Shown here piece by piece: positions 38,977 to 47,616 of a DNA stretch of 64,000 bases. The notes beneath the pieces are model-generated. The model did not search any database. It was not told the DNA's origin and saw only the letters and a list, made by a program, of their open reading frames with translations. Positions within the stretch are counted from its first letter, which is position 1, and each line of letters opens with the position of its first letter. The translations under genes were made by a program, and so were the position numbers. Origin of the DNA: Dyadobacter sp. 676 (GTDB lineage Bacteria; Bacteroidota; Bacteroidia; Cytophagales; Spirosomataceae); contig NZ_CP159289.1 of NCBI RefSeq assembly GCF_040448675.1, forward strand, positions 3,827,001 to 3,891,000, in the 5' to 3' direction.

Positions 38977-40548
38977 ATGTTTACTATTCTAACCCGTCCT
39001 GCGAAGCTGACCGTGGCGGCCCTTTCAGGCCTCATTGCGCTGGTAATGTCCGTTACGTCCAGCCTCGCGCAAACCGCTCAGCGCCCGAATATTATCTTCA
39101 TTTTTTCCGACGACCATGCTTATCAGGGTATTGGTGCTTATGGAAACAAGATTGTGAAAACGCCCAATATCGACCGCATTGCGCGCGAAGGTGCATTGCT
39201 AACCAACAACCTCGTCGCCAATTCGATCTGTGGGCCCAGCCGGGCGACGTTGCTGACAGGCAAGTACAGCCACCTCAACGGCTACAAACGCAACGACCGT
39301 ACGAAATTCGATACCAGCCAGACATTGCTTTCCGAAACACTGCGCAAGAATGGCTACCAAACTGCCTGGATCGGGAAAATGCATTTGAATAGCCTGCCTG
39401 CTGGATTCGATTACTGGAATGTATTGCCCGACCAGGGGCATTATTATAATCCGGAATTCATCGGGCAGCCGAACGACACCACCCGGTACACCGGCTATGT
39501 TTCCGACCTGATTACGCAATTCGCTACCGGCTGGCTCGAAAAACGGGACAACAGCAAACCATTTTTCCTGATCGTCGGCCATAAAGCCACTCACCGCGAA
39601 TGGATGCCCGATTTGCAGGACCTCGGCGCTTACGACGATGTGACTTTCCCGCTGCCATCGACATTCTATGACGATTATAAGGGCAGGAAAGCCGCGGCAG
39701 ACCAGGATATGACCATCGATAAAACCATGCGCATGAAGTTGGATTTGAAAGTAGGCGTGGATTATGAAAAGGATTTTCTCTATAATCGCCTCAATCCGGA
39801 GCAGAAAAAGGTGTTCAAAGCCTATTACGATAAGGTTTCCAAAGAAGTTACCGACAAGAACCTGACAGGTAAGGCATTGGTGGAATGGAAATTCCAGCGC
39901 TATCTACGCGATTATTTTTCAACGGCCAATTCACTCGACCGCAATATCGGCAAGCTCCTTGATTATCTCGACAAAAGCGGCTTATCCAAAAATACAGTGG
40001 TAATATACGCTTCCGACCAGGGTTTTTACCTCGGCGAGCATGGCTGGTTCGACAAGCGGTTTATTTATGAAGAATCGCTGAAAACTCCGTTTGTAATCCG
40101 CTATCCCGATGTGATCAAGCCTGGAACCCGGGTAAACGACCTGGTAGTGAATATCGACTGGGCTCCGACCGTGCTGAATATCGCGGGCGTACCGACGCCC
40201 CCGGACATGCAGGGGAAATCGTTCTTGCCGTTGCTGAAAACCAATAACGCTGCACGGGTGCCGTGGCGTAAAGAAGCCTATTATCACTATTACGAATTCC
40301 CGCAGCCGCACCATGTCTATCCGCATTTCGGACTGAGAACGGACCGTTACAAGCTGGCGTACTTCTATGGCGGTGCCGATTCATGGGAGTTGTATGACCT
40401 GAAAACGGACCCGAAGGAAGTTAAGAATATTTATGGTGTGAAAGGAACGGAAAAGCTCACAGCCGACCTTAAAGCGAAGCTGAAAGCATTAATGAACGAA
40501 TATAAAGACGACGAGGCATTGCAAATCCTCGCAACAGCCAAACCCTGA
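38977..40548 (+). CDS. Secreted Cys-type sulfatase (arylsulfatase A superfamily)
   Basis: 523 residues from ATG at 38977; an upstream in-frame start at 38794 would put the signal peptide inside the protein. The signal peptide ends near SSLAQTAQ. RPNIIFIFSDDHAYQGIGAY holds the calcium-binding Asp pair. ICGPSRATLLTGKY is the sulfatase signature C-x-P-S-R, whose cysteine must become formylglycine. YASDQGFYLGEHGWFDKRFIYEES is the second metal-binding block. The closest general resemblance is to N-acetylglucosamine-6-sulfatase-like enzymes, an inference from motif style only. The gene is followed within 5 bases by the FAD oxidoreductase and then by a formylglycine-generating enzyme, which explains its activation. 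Confidence 0.92.
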   Translation: MFTILTRPAKLTVAALSGLIALVMSVTSSLAQTAQRPNIIFIFSDDHAYQGIGAYGNKIVKTPNIDRIAREGALLTNNLVANSICGPSRATLLTGKYSHLNGYKRNDRTKFDTSQTLLSETLRKNGYQTAWIGKMHLNSLPAGFDYWNVLPDQGHYYNPEFIGQPNDTTRYTGYVSDLITQFATGWLEKRDNSKPFFLIVGHKATHREWMPDLQDLGAYDDVTFPLPSTFYDDYKGRKAAADQDMTIDKTMRMKLDLKVGVDYEKDFLYNRLNPEQKKVFKAYYDKVSKEVTDKNLTGKALVEWKFQRYLRDYFSTANSLDRNIGKLLDYLDKSGLSKNTVVIYASDQGFYLGEHGWFDKRFIYEESLKTPFVIRYPDVIKPGTRVNDLVVNIDWAPTVLNIAGVPTPPDMQGKSFLPLLKTNNAARVPWRKEAYYHYYEFPQPHHVYPHFGLRTDRYKLAYFYGGADSWELYDLKTDPKEVKNIYGVKGTEKLTADLKAKLKALMNEYKDDEALQILATAKP

Positions 40549-40553
40549 CCAGC

Positions 40554-41996
40554 GTGACGAACACCGGATACGACGCGATAGTAGTAGGGGCCGGTCCGAA
40601 CGGGCTCGCGGCTGCTATCACTTTACAGGAGTCGGGGCTCTCGGTGCTGGTCGTAGAAGGGAAGGATACGATCGGCGGGGGAATGCGAACCGCAGAATTG
40701 ACACTGCCGGGGTATCGCCATGATGTTTGCTCGGCGGTTCATCCGATGGCCTTGATGTCGCCATTCTTCGCGGGACTGCCGCTGGTGGATTTCGGGTTGC
40801 AGTTCGTTCAGCCACCGCACGACGCGGCGCACCCTCTGGATGGTGGCCGGGTAGCGGTGCTCGACAGGTCGGTGGAATCGACGGCCGCGCGGCTGGGCGC
40901 TGATGGTGCCGCCTATCGTAAATGGATGGGCAATTTGACAGAATCCATTCCCGGATTGCTGCCGGATTTGCTCGGGCCGCTGAAATGGCCTGCCAAACCT
41001 TTCCAACTGGCGGGCTTTGGGTTGCAGGCCTTGCCCCCGGCGAGCTGGACTGTCGGGAGGTTCAAAACGGCGGAGGCCCGCGCATTATGGGCCGGAATGG
41101 CGGCGCATTCGATCCAGCCGCTGGAAAACATTGCAAGCTCCGCATTCGGCATCATGCTCATGGCGGCGGCGCATATCAAAGGCTGGGTAATACCGGTGGG
41201 CGGCAGCCAACGCATTGCGGATGCATTGGGGGCCTATTTCCGGTCGCTCGGCGGGGAGATCCGGACGGGTTGGATGGTGAGTTCGATAGACGATCTGCCG
41301 CCGTCGAAAGTGGTGTTAATGGATGTTACGCCCCGTCAGCTCATACGGATAGCGGGCGATAAGCTTAGTTCGTCGTACAAAAGACGTTTGGGAAATTACC
41401 GCTATGGCCCGGGGATATTTAAAGTCGATTGGGCACTGGACGAACCAATACCTTTTTACCGCGAGGAATGCCGAAGTGCCGGAACCGTGCATCTGGGCAA
41501 TACATTCGAGGAAATCGCGAGGTACGAACGGAATGTCGGGAATGGAAGGCGGGGAGAAAAACCTTTTGTTTTGCTAACGCAGCAAAGCGTTTTCGACCCA
41601 ACCCGCGCCCCTGCCGGCAAGCACACGGCATGGGCGTATTGCCACGTCCCTCATGGCGACGACCGGGATATGACCGATGCCATCGAAAGCCAGGTAGAAC
41701 GGTACGCTCCGGGTTTCAGTGACATTATTAAAGCAAAACATATCACGAATGCCAGCGCATTTGAAGAATATAACCCGAACTATGTTGGTGGTGACATCAA
41801 TGGCGGTATTCAGGATATTTTGCAGTTGTACTCGCGGCCCGTGCTGAGTATTTCGCCTTACAGGACATCGGCCGGCAATATTTATATCTGCTCGTCGTCA
41901 ACCCCTCCGGGCGGGGGCGTGCATGGGATGTGCGGGTACCATGCGGCGCGACAGGCGTTGAAGGATGTGTTTAAATTGGAAGTAAAAAAAGCATAA
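40554..41996 (+). CDS. Phytoene desaturase-like NAD(P)/FAD-dependent oxidoreductase
   Basis: 480 residues, GTG start five bases after the sulfatase stop. The N-terminal Rossmann dinucleotide site is VVGAGPNGLAAAITLQESGL with the acidic residue in VVEGKD. IGGGMRTAELTLPGYRHDVC is the usual FAD-contact stretch of the CrtI/carotenoid-oxidoreductase superfamily, and the C-terminal FAD motif is visible as YICSSSTPPGGGVHGMCGYH. The substrate is unknown; many relatives of this type act on neither carotenoids nor sugars in a known way. Tight coupling with the sulfatase and FGE genes suggests a shared transcript rather than a shared pathway. Confidence 0.85.
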   Translation: MTNTGYDAIVVGAGPNGLAAAITLQESGLSVLVVEGKDTIGGGMRTAELTLPGYRHDVCSAVHPMALMSPFFAGLPLVDFGLQFVQPPHDAAHPLDGGRVAVLDRSVESTAARLGADGAAYRKWMGNLTESIPGLLPDLLGPLKWPAKPFQLAGFGLQALPPASWTVGRFKTAEARALWAGMAAHSIQPLENIASSAFGIMLMAAAHIKGWVIPVGGSQRIADALGAYFRSLGGEIRTGWMVSSIDDLPPSKVVLMDVTPRQLIRIAGDKLSSSYKRRLGNYRYGPGIFKVDWALDEPIPFYREECRSAGTVHLGNTFEEIARYERNVGNGRRGEKPFVLLTQQSVFDPTRAPAGKHTAWAYCHVPHGDDRDMTDAIESQVERYAPGFSDIIKAKHITNASAFEEYNPNYVGGDINGGIQDILQLYSRPVLSISPYRTSAGNIYICSSSTPPGGGVHGMCGYHAARQALKDVFKLEVKKA

Positions 41997-42011
41997 TAGC
42001 GTTTCAGGAAT

Positions 42012-43097
42012 ATGGAGTTTTCAATAAAGGGCTTTTGTGGGCTGATAGGGATAATGGCTGTGGCTTTATGGGGCTGCGGAACCAAGCAAGCCGCCGAAGA
42101 GAAAAGGAAGGCCGATAGCCTCGCCGCCTGCATTGCCGACGGCATGCCATCCCGCGCAGGCGCGATCCGTAATGCAAGCCTGGCGACCGAAGGCGTGGGC
42201 GATACTACGGGAATGGTTTGGATCGCCGGTGGAAAGTTCCTGATGGGCGCCGACGAATTCCCCGATGCGCGCCCGATGCACGAGGTAACCGTGAACGGGT
42301 TTTATATCGATGCCCACGAGGTAACCAATGCCGAGTTTGCCGCATTTGTAAAAGCGACCAATTATAAGACCGTTGCCGAACGCCCGTTGAACCCGGCCGA
42401 CTACCCCGGCGTGCCCGCCGACAAGCTGGTGCCCGGCTCCGCGGTATTCACGCCCACGCCTACGCGCGTGAGCCTGGATAACCCGCTGCAATGGTGGAAT
42501 TACGTGCCCGGTGCAAATTGGGCGCATCCGGAAGGGCCTTCCAGCTCGGTCGAAGGACGCGAAAATTATCCGGTAGTACACATATCGTACGAAGACGCGG
42601 CCGCCTATGCCAAATGGGCTGGCAAAAGGCTTCCTACCGAGGCGGAATGGGAGTTTGCGGCGCAGGGCGGAAAAGGGAACCATACCTATTACTGGGGCGA
42701 CCAGCTGAAACCGGGCGGCAAATGGGTAGCGAATATTTATCAGGGCAGTTTTCCGGACAGGAATACAAAGGAAGACGGTTATCTCACCGCAGCGCCGGTC
42801 AAATCGTTCCCGGCCAATCCTTATGGCCTTTATGATATGGACGGCAATGTGTGGGAATGGTGCGAGGACTTGTACCGCCCCGATTATTACCAGAAAAGTC
42901 CTGCCGTGAACCCGAAAGGGCCGTCGGACAGCTATGATCCCGACGAGCCGGGAGCCGTGAAAAGGGTGCAGCGGGGAGGTTCATTCCTTTGCAGCGATGA
43001 TTATTGCATCCGCTACAAAGCCGGGAGCCGCGGAAAGGGCGAAGTAACCAGCGGAAGCAATAACCTCGGCTTCCGTTGCGTAATGGACAAAAAATGA
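42012..43097 (+). CDS. Formylglycine-generating enzyme (SUMF1 family) lipoprotein
   Basis: 361 residues. The N terminus is a lipoprotein signal with the lipobox at VALWGCGTK. The FGE-sulfatase domain starts at MVWIAGGKFLMGADEFPDAR and includes NPLQWWNYVPGANWAHPEGP, AKWAGKRLPTEAEWEFAAQG and YDMDGNVWEWCEDLY. The C terminus RGGSFLCSDDYCIRYKAGSR carries the two cysteines (C-x4-C) that form the copper active site of true FGEs, unlike many non-enzymatic SUMF1 homologues. It should convert the sulfatase cysteine to formylglycine. The lipoprotein signal implies it works after export, anchored in the envelope. It sits 15 bases after the oxidoreductase gene. Confidence 0.9.
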   Translation: MEFSIKGFCGLIGIMAVALWGCGTKQAAEEKRKADSLAACIADGMPSRAGAIRNASLATEGVGDTTGMVWIAGGKFLMGADEFPDARPMHEVTVNGFYIDAHEVTNAEFAAFVKATNYKTVAERPLNPADYPGVPADKLVPGSAVFTPTPTRVSLDNPLQWWNYVPGANWAHPEGPSSSVEGRENYPVVHISYEDAAAYAKWAGKRLPTEAEWEFAAQGGKGNHTYYWGDQLKPGGKWVANIYQGSFPDRNTKEDGYLTAAPVKSFPANPYGLYDMDGNVWEWCEDLYRPDYYQKSPAVNPKGPSDSYDPDEPGAVKRVQRGGSFLCSDDYCIRYKAGSRGKGEVTSGSNNLGFRCVMDKK

Positions 43098-43121
43098 TGT
43101 GGTTACCTAACCGATAAAATT

Positions 43122-43691
43122 ATGAGTATGCGCTTTCTGACCGTACCGGGGCTCGCGAGCTCAGGCCCGCAGCATTGGCAGACCATCTGGGAAGAGCAAT
43201 ATCCCGACCGTTTCGACCGCGTACAGCAGGCGAACTGGGACTGGCCCGTGAAGCACGAATGGGTTGCACAATTGCAAAAGCAGGTCAGCGAACTCACCGA
43301 GCCTACGATCCTCGTCGCGCACAGCCTGGGTTGCATTACCGTGGCGCATTGGGCACAGGAGTTTGGTTCGGAGCTGATCAAAGGCGCACTGCTGGTGGCG
43401 CCCGCCGATGCGGAGCTTTCGAAGCGCCTCAATTTCGTCGTCGGTTTTGCGCCCATACCCGTACGCACGATCCCTTTCAGGACGATCGTCGTGGCGAGTA
43501 CCAATGACATTTATGCGACCATCGGCCGGTCGAAAGTATTTGCGGCAAACTGGGGCAGCGACTTTATCAACATCGGTAAAAAAGGCCATATCAATGCCGT
43601 CTCGGGATTGGAAGATTGGGTTGAGGGCAAGAAGATTCTGGAACGGTTCGAGGGCGTGCAGTTGCTCGAAAGCGAAGCAACGCGCCCCTGA
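43122..43691 (+). CDS. RBBP9/YdeN-family serine hydrolase (alpha/beta hydrolase)
   Basis: 189 residues. The family opening FLTVPGLASSGPQHWQTIWE is present. The catalytic triad can be placed at Ser in VAHSLGCI, Asp in ASTNDIYATIGRS and His in KKGHINAVSGL. There is no signal peptide, so it is cytoplasmic. Substrates of this family are mostly unknown. It is the last gene of the sulfatase operon, 24 bases after the FGE gene. Confidence 0.88.
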   Translation: MSMRFLTVPGLASSGPQHWQTIWEEQYPDRFDRVQQANWDWPVKHEWVAQLQKQVSELTEPTILVAHSLGCITVAHWAQEFGSELIKGALLVAPADAELSKRLNFVVGFAPIPVRTIPFRTIVVASTNDIYATIGRSKVFAANWGSDFINIGKKGHINAVSGLEDWVEGKKILERFEGVQLLESEATRP

Positions 43692-43727
43692 CAAACGACG
43701 TATAGGATTGTTAAAGCCTGTTAATGA

Positions 43728-43760
43728 TTTGTTTAGTCCTTTAAATTCTTTATATCTTTC
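43728..43760 (+). promoter_or_regulatory. Bacteroidota-type promoter for the YceI gene
   Basis: TTTG (43728-43731), 21 bases, then TATCTTTC (43753-43760): a full -33 element and seven of eight bases of the -7 consensus TAnnTTTG at the correct spacing, 39 bases before the start codon. Confidence 0.55.
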
Positions 43761-43798
43761 AAAACAATTCTTCTACACTTTAAACGATTGAAATTATT

Positions 43799-44408
43799 AT
43801 GAAAAGAATGTTTGTACTTGCAGCAGCCGGTTTGCTTTTCAATGTTGCTGCTATCGCCAACGGTCCCGGAAAAAACGCCGCCGATAAAACGCTGAAGGTG
43901 GATACAAAAGCAAGCACGATCAACTGGGGAGCCAAAAAAAGTGACCGGAACCCACGCCGGAACCGTGCCCCTGGAAAGCGGGACGCTGATCGTTGATAAT
44001 GACAAGCTGAAAGGAGGAAGTTTTGTAGCCGACATTAAATCCCTGGTGGTAACCGACGTGACCGACAAGGAAATGAATGGCAAACTGACCAATCACCTCA
44101 AAAGCGACGATTTCTTCTCGGTTGAAAAGCACCCGCAGGCGAAACTCGTGATCTCTTCGGTTACGCCGAAAGGAGGCAACGCTTACGACGTAACCGGCAA
44201 GCTGACCATCAAAGGCATTACCCAGGACGTGAAGTTTCCGGCGACGCTCACAGCCGATGCCAAAAAGGTAACCGCCAATGCCAAAGTGACGATCGACCGT
44301 ACGAAATACGATATCAAATTCCGCTCGACGAATTTCTTCGAAAACCTGGGTGACAAGGCCATCGACAACGATTTTACACTAGATGTAAATCTGGTCGCGA
44401 ACAAATAA
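43799..44408 (+). CDS. YceI family periplasmic lipid-binding protein, frame-broken at 43934-43940
   Basis: The reconstructed length is 202 residues. A signal peptide (MKRMFVLAAAGLLFNVAAIA) leads into VDTKASTINWGAKK, then an A7 run breaks the frame. With six A it reads AKKVTGTHAGTVPLESGTLI and continues cleanly to DNDFTLDVNLVANK. YceI proteins are periplasmic lipocalin-like barrels that bind isoprenoid-type lipids. The order of motifs (GTHAGTV, HPQAKLVI, GITQDVKFPATL, FGDKAI-like end) is typical of the family. It has its own promoter and terminator and so is not part of the sugar operon. Confidence 0.85.
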
Positions 44409-44431
44409 TCAGCGTATATTTAAAAGACATG

Positions 44432-44465
44432 AATCCGGTTTGAGCAATCAGACCGGATTTTTTTA
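44432..44465 (+). terminator. Terminator after the YceI gene
   Basis: AATCCGGT (44432-44439) pairs with ACCGGATT (44452-44459), followed by a T run. Confidence 0.8.
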
Positions 44466-44543
44466 TTGGCGTTCCAGGCAGGTTCCGCAAGGGCTTAAAT
44501 GCTTATATTTGAAAAATTTGATTTGATAACTGATAAAAATTCT

Positions 44544-45690
44544 ATGAAAAATTTTATCGTTGGCTTCGCTATATGCGCATCGATTTTTACAGGCCGGGCA
44601 TTGGCCCAAACCGAGAACCGGCTTCCCGAATGGGCTTTCGGGGGGTTTTAAAAGACCGGCGGGCGTCAACCCGGTCATTTCGCCCGATAGCACATCACGA
44701 TTTTTCTGCCCCATGAACAAACGACCGGTCGATTGGGAATCGAACGACACGTTCAACCCCGCCGCTACCATTAAAAACGGCAGGATTGTCGTGCTCTACC
44801 GCGCCGAGGATAAAGCCGGTAAGGCAATCGGAATGCGTACTTCCCGGCTTGGTTATGCGGAAAGCGAGGATGGTATCCATTTCAAAAGAAGAAAAGAGCC
44901 GGTGCTGTTTCCGGCGGAAGACAGCCAGAAAGCCAATGAATGGCCCGGCGGTTGCGAGGACCCGCGCGTTGCCGTGACGGAAGACGGGTTGTATGTGGTG
45001 GTTTACACGCAATGGAACAAAGACAAAGCCCGGCTGGGCGTCGCAACCTCGCGTGATTTGCTGAAATGGGAAAAATACGGGCCGGTTTTCAGGGAGGCTT
45101 ACGGAGGGAAATTTAACAATATCTGGACGAAATCGGGCTCCATTTTGACGAAGCTCGTGGGCGACAAACAGGTAATCGCGAAAATCAACGGCAAATATTG
45201 GCTCTATTTCGGCGAGGCCAATGTAAATGTCGCTACTTCCACCGACCTTATCAACTGGGAGCCTGTGGTAGATAGCAAAGGAGAGCTGGTCAATCTGATC
45301 TCGCCGAGAAAAGGTTATTTCGACAGTAACCTCACCGAATGCGGCCCGCCCGCCATCCTGACCGACAAGGGCATTGTGTTGCTTTACAATGGCAAAAACG
45401 ATAAAGGCGAAGATGGTGATAAGCGCTTCACGCCCAATAGCTATTGCGCCGGTCAGGTGCTGTTCGATAAAAACGATCCTACGAAAGTCCTGGCCCGTCT
45501 GGATACGCCTTTCTTTCGCCCGATGGAGCCGTTCGAAAAGAGTGGGCAGTACGTCGCAGGGACGGTTTTCATCGAGGGAATGGTTTATTACAGGAAAAAA
45601 TGGCTGCTTTACTACGGCTGCGCCGATTCACGCGTGGGAGTGGCTGTTTACGATCCGGCTGTAAAAGCCCCCGGCGACCCGTTGCCATAA
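44544..45690 (+). CDS. Secreted GH130-like glycosidase/phosphorylase, frame-broken at 44640-44649
   Basis: The reconstructed length is 381 residues. ATG at 44544 starts a signal peptide (MKNFIVGFAICASIFTGRAL, then AQTEN). The frame stops soon after at EWAFGGF. Losing one base in the G6T4 run (44640-44649) gives GGFKRPAGVNPVISPDSTSR and an open frame to 45690. The five-bladed propeller motifs are NPAATIKNGRIVVLYRAEDK, the GGCEDPR block typical of GH130, and LTECGPPAIL. GH130 enzymes are mannosyl-oligosaccharide phosphorylases or hydrolases. A secreted member would more likely be a hydrolase, but the specificity is not visible. Confidence 0.75.
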
Positions 45691-45818
45691 CGGCTGGCGT
45701 GAAGCCTTTGTGTTCATTCACACCAACTAGCAGGTTAGTACAGGATAGTGCATCAGATATTTTTAGGAATTTTTGGATATTAATTTCTGCTTTTTTAAGA
45801 GGGATTAACAGCCAAATA

Positions 45819-45837
45819 TTCCCTTGCAATAAGGGAA
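45819..45837. promoter_or_regulatory. Inverted repeat upstream of the DUF1080 gene
   Basis: TTCCCTT (45819-45825) and AAGGGAA (45831-45837) are perfect complements around GCAAT, 42 bases before the start codon. This could be an operator or a 5' UTR hairpin; no regulator is assigned. Confidence 0.35.
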
Positions 45838-45879
45838 GTCAGTTGTTCAGAAGTCACTAAACCTATAAATGCGATCAAA

Positions 45880-46647
45880 ATGAGTTTCAGAATTATCAAG
45901 GCCGGAATGCTTCTGGCCGCCGTGATGACCCTCACCACCCAGGTCGACACTTTTGCCCAAAAAACCGAGAAAGGCTTTAAATCCATCTTCGACGGAAAAA
46001 CATTGAAAGGCTGGGACGGCGATCCTAAATACTGGCGCGTCGAAAACGGCTGTCTGGTAGGCGAAATCACACCTGAGACACTTTTGAAGACGAACTCATT
46101 TATCATCTGGCGCGGCGGGGAACCCGCGGATTTCGAATTGAAAGGTTCGTTCAGGATCGCTCAGGCAGGTAATTCGGGTATCAATTATCGCAGCGAACAG
46201 CTCACCGACGTTCCTTTTGCCCTGAAAGGCTACCAGGCCGACATCGATGGTAAAAACAACTATACCGGCCAGAACTACGAGGAACGCAAGCGTACGACAT
46301 TGGCTTACCGTGGCCAGAAAACGGTCATTAAGGAATATACCGGCGAAAAAACGCCGGAAGCCATCCGCTCACATGTGTCGAAGAATGCATGGACAGGCTT
46401 CGAGGTGGTAGGCTCCCTCGGTTCTTCTGACTCGTTGAAAGCATTGATCAAGAGCGAGGACTGGAACACATTCCATCTGGTAGTGAAGGGAAATCGCCTG
46501 CAACACTACATCAATGACGTCCTGATGAGCGATGTTACCGACAACGACACGGTAAATGGTGCCAGAAAAGGCCTTTTAGGAGTACAAGTACACGTAGGCC
46601 CGCCGATGAAGGTGGAATACAAAGACCTGCGCATCAAACAATATTAA
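45880..46647 (+). CDS. DUF1080 domain protein, probable 3-keto-glycoside hydrolase
   Basis: 255 residues with a signal peptide ending TFAQ, so exported. The concanavalin-like jellyroll starts with GFKSIFDGKTLKGWDGDPKY, the DUF1080 hallmark, followed by YWRVENGCLVGEIT, GNSGINYRSEQL and the closing HVGPPMKVEYKDLRIKQY. Family knowledge: several DUF1080 members cleave 3-keto-disaccharides and related 3-oxidised glycosides. Together with two Gfo/Idh/MocA dehydrogenases, ThuA and sugar isomerases in this locus, this points to oxidation-assisted glycoside breakdown. The actual substrate is unknown. Confidence 0.82.
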   Translation: MSFRIIKAGMLLAAVMTLTTQVDTFAQKTEKGFKSIFDGKTLKGWDGDPKYWRVENGCLVGEITPETLLKTNSFIIWRGGEPADFELKGSFRIAQAGNSGINYRSEQLTDVPFALKGYQADIDGKNNYTGQNYEERKRTTLAYRGQKTVIKEYTGEKTPEAIRSHVSKNAWTGFEVVGSLGSSDSLKALIKSEDWNTFHLVVKGNRLQHYINDVLMSDVTDNDTVNGARKGLLGVQVHVGPPMKVEYKDLRIKQY

Positions 46648-46656
46648 TGAAACATC

Positions 46657-46739
46657 GGCTGTCGGCTATCGGCCGTCGGCTTAATGTAAAACCTTTAACG
46701 CAAAGCTTATAGCCTAAGGCTTAAAGCGTAAAGCTTTAA
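46657..46739. repeat. Heptamer repeat array A
   Basis: Two runs with a 7-bp period: GGCTGTC, GGCTATC, GGCCGTC, GGCTTAA (46657-46684), then GCTTATA, GCCTAAG, GCTTAAA, GCGTAAA, GCTTTAA (46705-46739). The second run ends two bases before the next start codon. The consensus is GCYTANR. Confidence 0.75.
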
Positions 46740-46741
46740 TA

Positions 46742-47593
46742 ATGAATAAAATCGGATTTAATGTGCTGGCCTGGACGGCGGCAGTTTCGGACGACCTGTT
46801 CCCGATCATCGAAAGATTGAAAACGATTGGATACGACGGTGTCGAGTTTTATTTAGGCCCCCAGGAAGCCGCGGCTTATCAGCGGATGGGCAGTTTTGTC
46901 AAGGATTTGGGTCTCGAAACTACGGCGGTAATGACCCTTGGAGCCGACGAGAACCCGGTAAGCGATTCGGTAGAGGTACGCGAAAGAGCCCTGGATAAAA
47001 TCAAATGGGCGGTGGACCGCGCGCACGACCTCAATTCAAAGGTCATTTGCGGGCCGTTCCATTCTGCGCATACCGTTTTCGTGAACCGGCCGGCCGAAGA
47101 CCGTGAATACGCATTGGCGGGCGAAGTACTGAATGCGGCGGCCGATTATGCAGCTCAGGCCAATATCACATTCGCATTGGAAGCGCTCAACCGTTTCGAA
47201 TGCTACCTGTGCAATACCATGGAACAGTTGCTCAAACTGGTGAAAGCGGCCGACCATCCGAACGTCCGCGCGATGTTCGATACGCACCATTCCAATATCG
47301 AGGAGAAAAGTTATCTGACTGCATTACAGACCATCGCGCCCGTGCTTGCGCATGTGCACATCAGCGAGAACGACCGCGGCACGCCCGGAACCGGCCAGGT
47401 GAAGTGGGACGATGCTTTCGCGGCGCTGGCGGCTATTAAATACGATGGCTGGCTGACGATCGAGGCATTTTCGCGCAACGACCCCGGTTTTGCGAATGCG
47501 ATAGGCGTTTGGCGGGAATTCAACGAGCCATGGGATATTGCTGAAAATGGCTACAAGTTCATCCGCGAAATGAGCCTGAAACACGGGCTTTGA
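46742..47593 (+). CDS. Sugar phosphate isomerase/epimerase-like TIM-barrel protein
   Basis: 283 residues, no signal peptide. The AP-endonuclease 2 / xylose-isomerase-like barrel is visible from IGFNVLAWTAAVSDDLFPII through TIGYDGVEFYLGPQE, KVICGPFHSAHTVF, FALEALNRFECYLCNT (metal-binding Glu), VRAMFDTHHSNIEE (Asp and His ligands), HVHISENDRGTPGTGQVKWD and GWLTIEAFSR (second Glu). These residues are the usual divalent metal site of ketose 3-epimerases and IolE/IolI-like proteins. The closest resemblance in motif order is to D-tagatose 3-epimerase-like enzymes. It directly follows a heptamer array and precedes ThuA by 23 bases. Confidence 0.85.
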   Translation: MNKIGFNVLAWTAAVSDDLFPIIERLKTIGYDGVEFYLGPQEAAAYQRMGSFVKDLGLETTAVMTLGADENPVSDSVEVRERALDKIKWAVDRAHDLNSKVICGPFHSAHTVFVNRPAEDREYALAGEVLNAAADYAAQANITFALEALNRFECYLCNTMEQLLKLVKAADHPNVRAMFDTHHSNIEEKSYLTALQTIAPVLAHVHISENDRGTPGTGQVKWDDAFAALAAIKYDGWLTIEAFSRNDPGFANAIGVWREFNEPWDIAENGYKFIREMSLKHGL

Positions 47594-47616
47594 TCAACCA
47601 CATTCATTTCGGGTTT

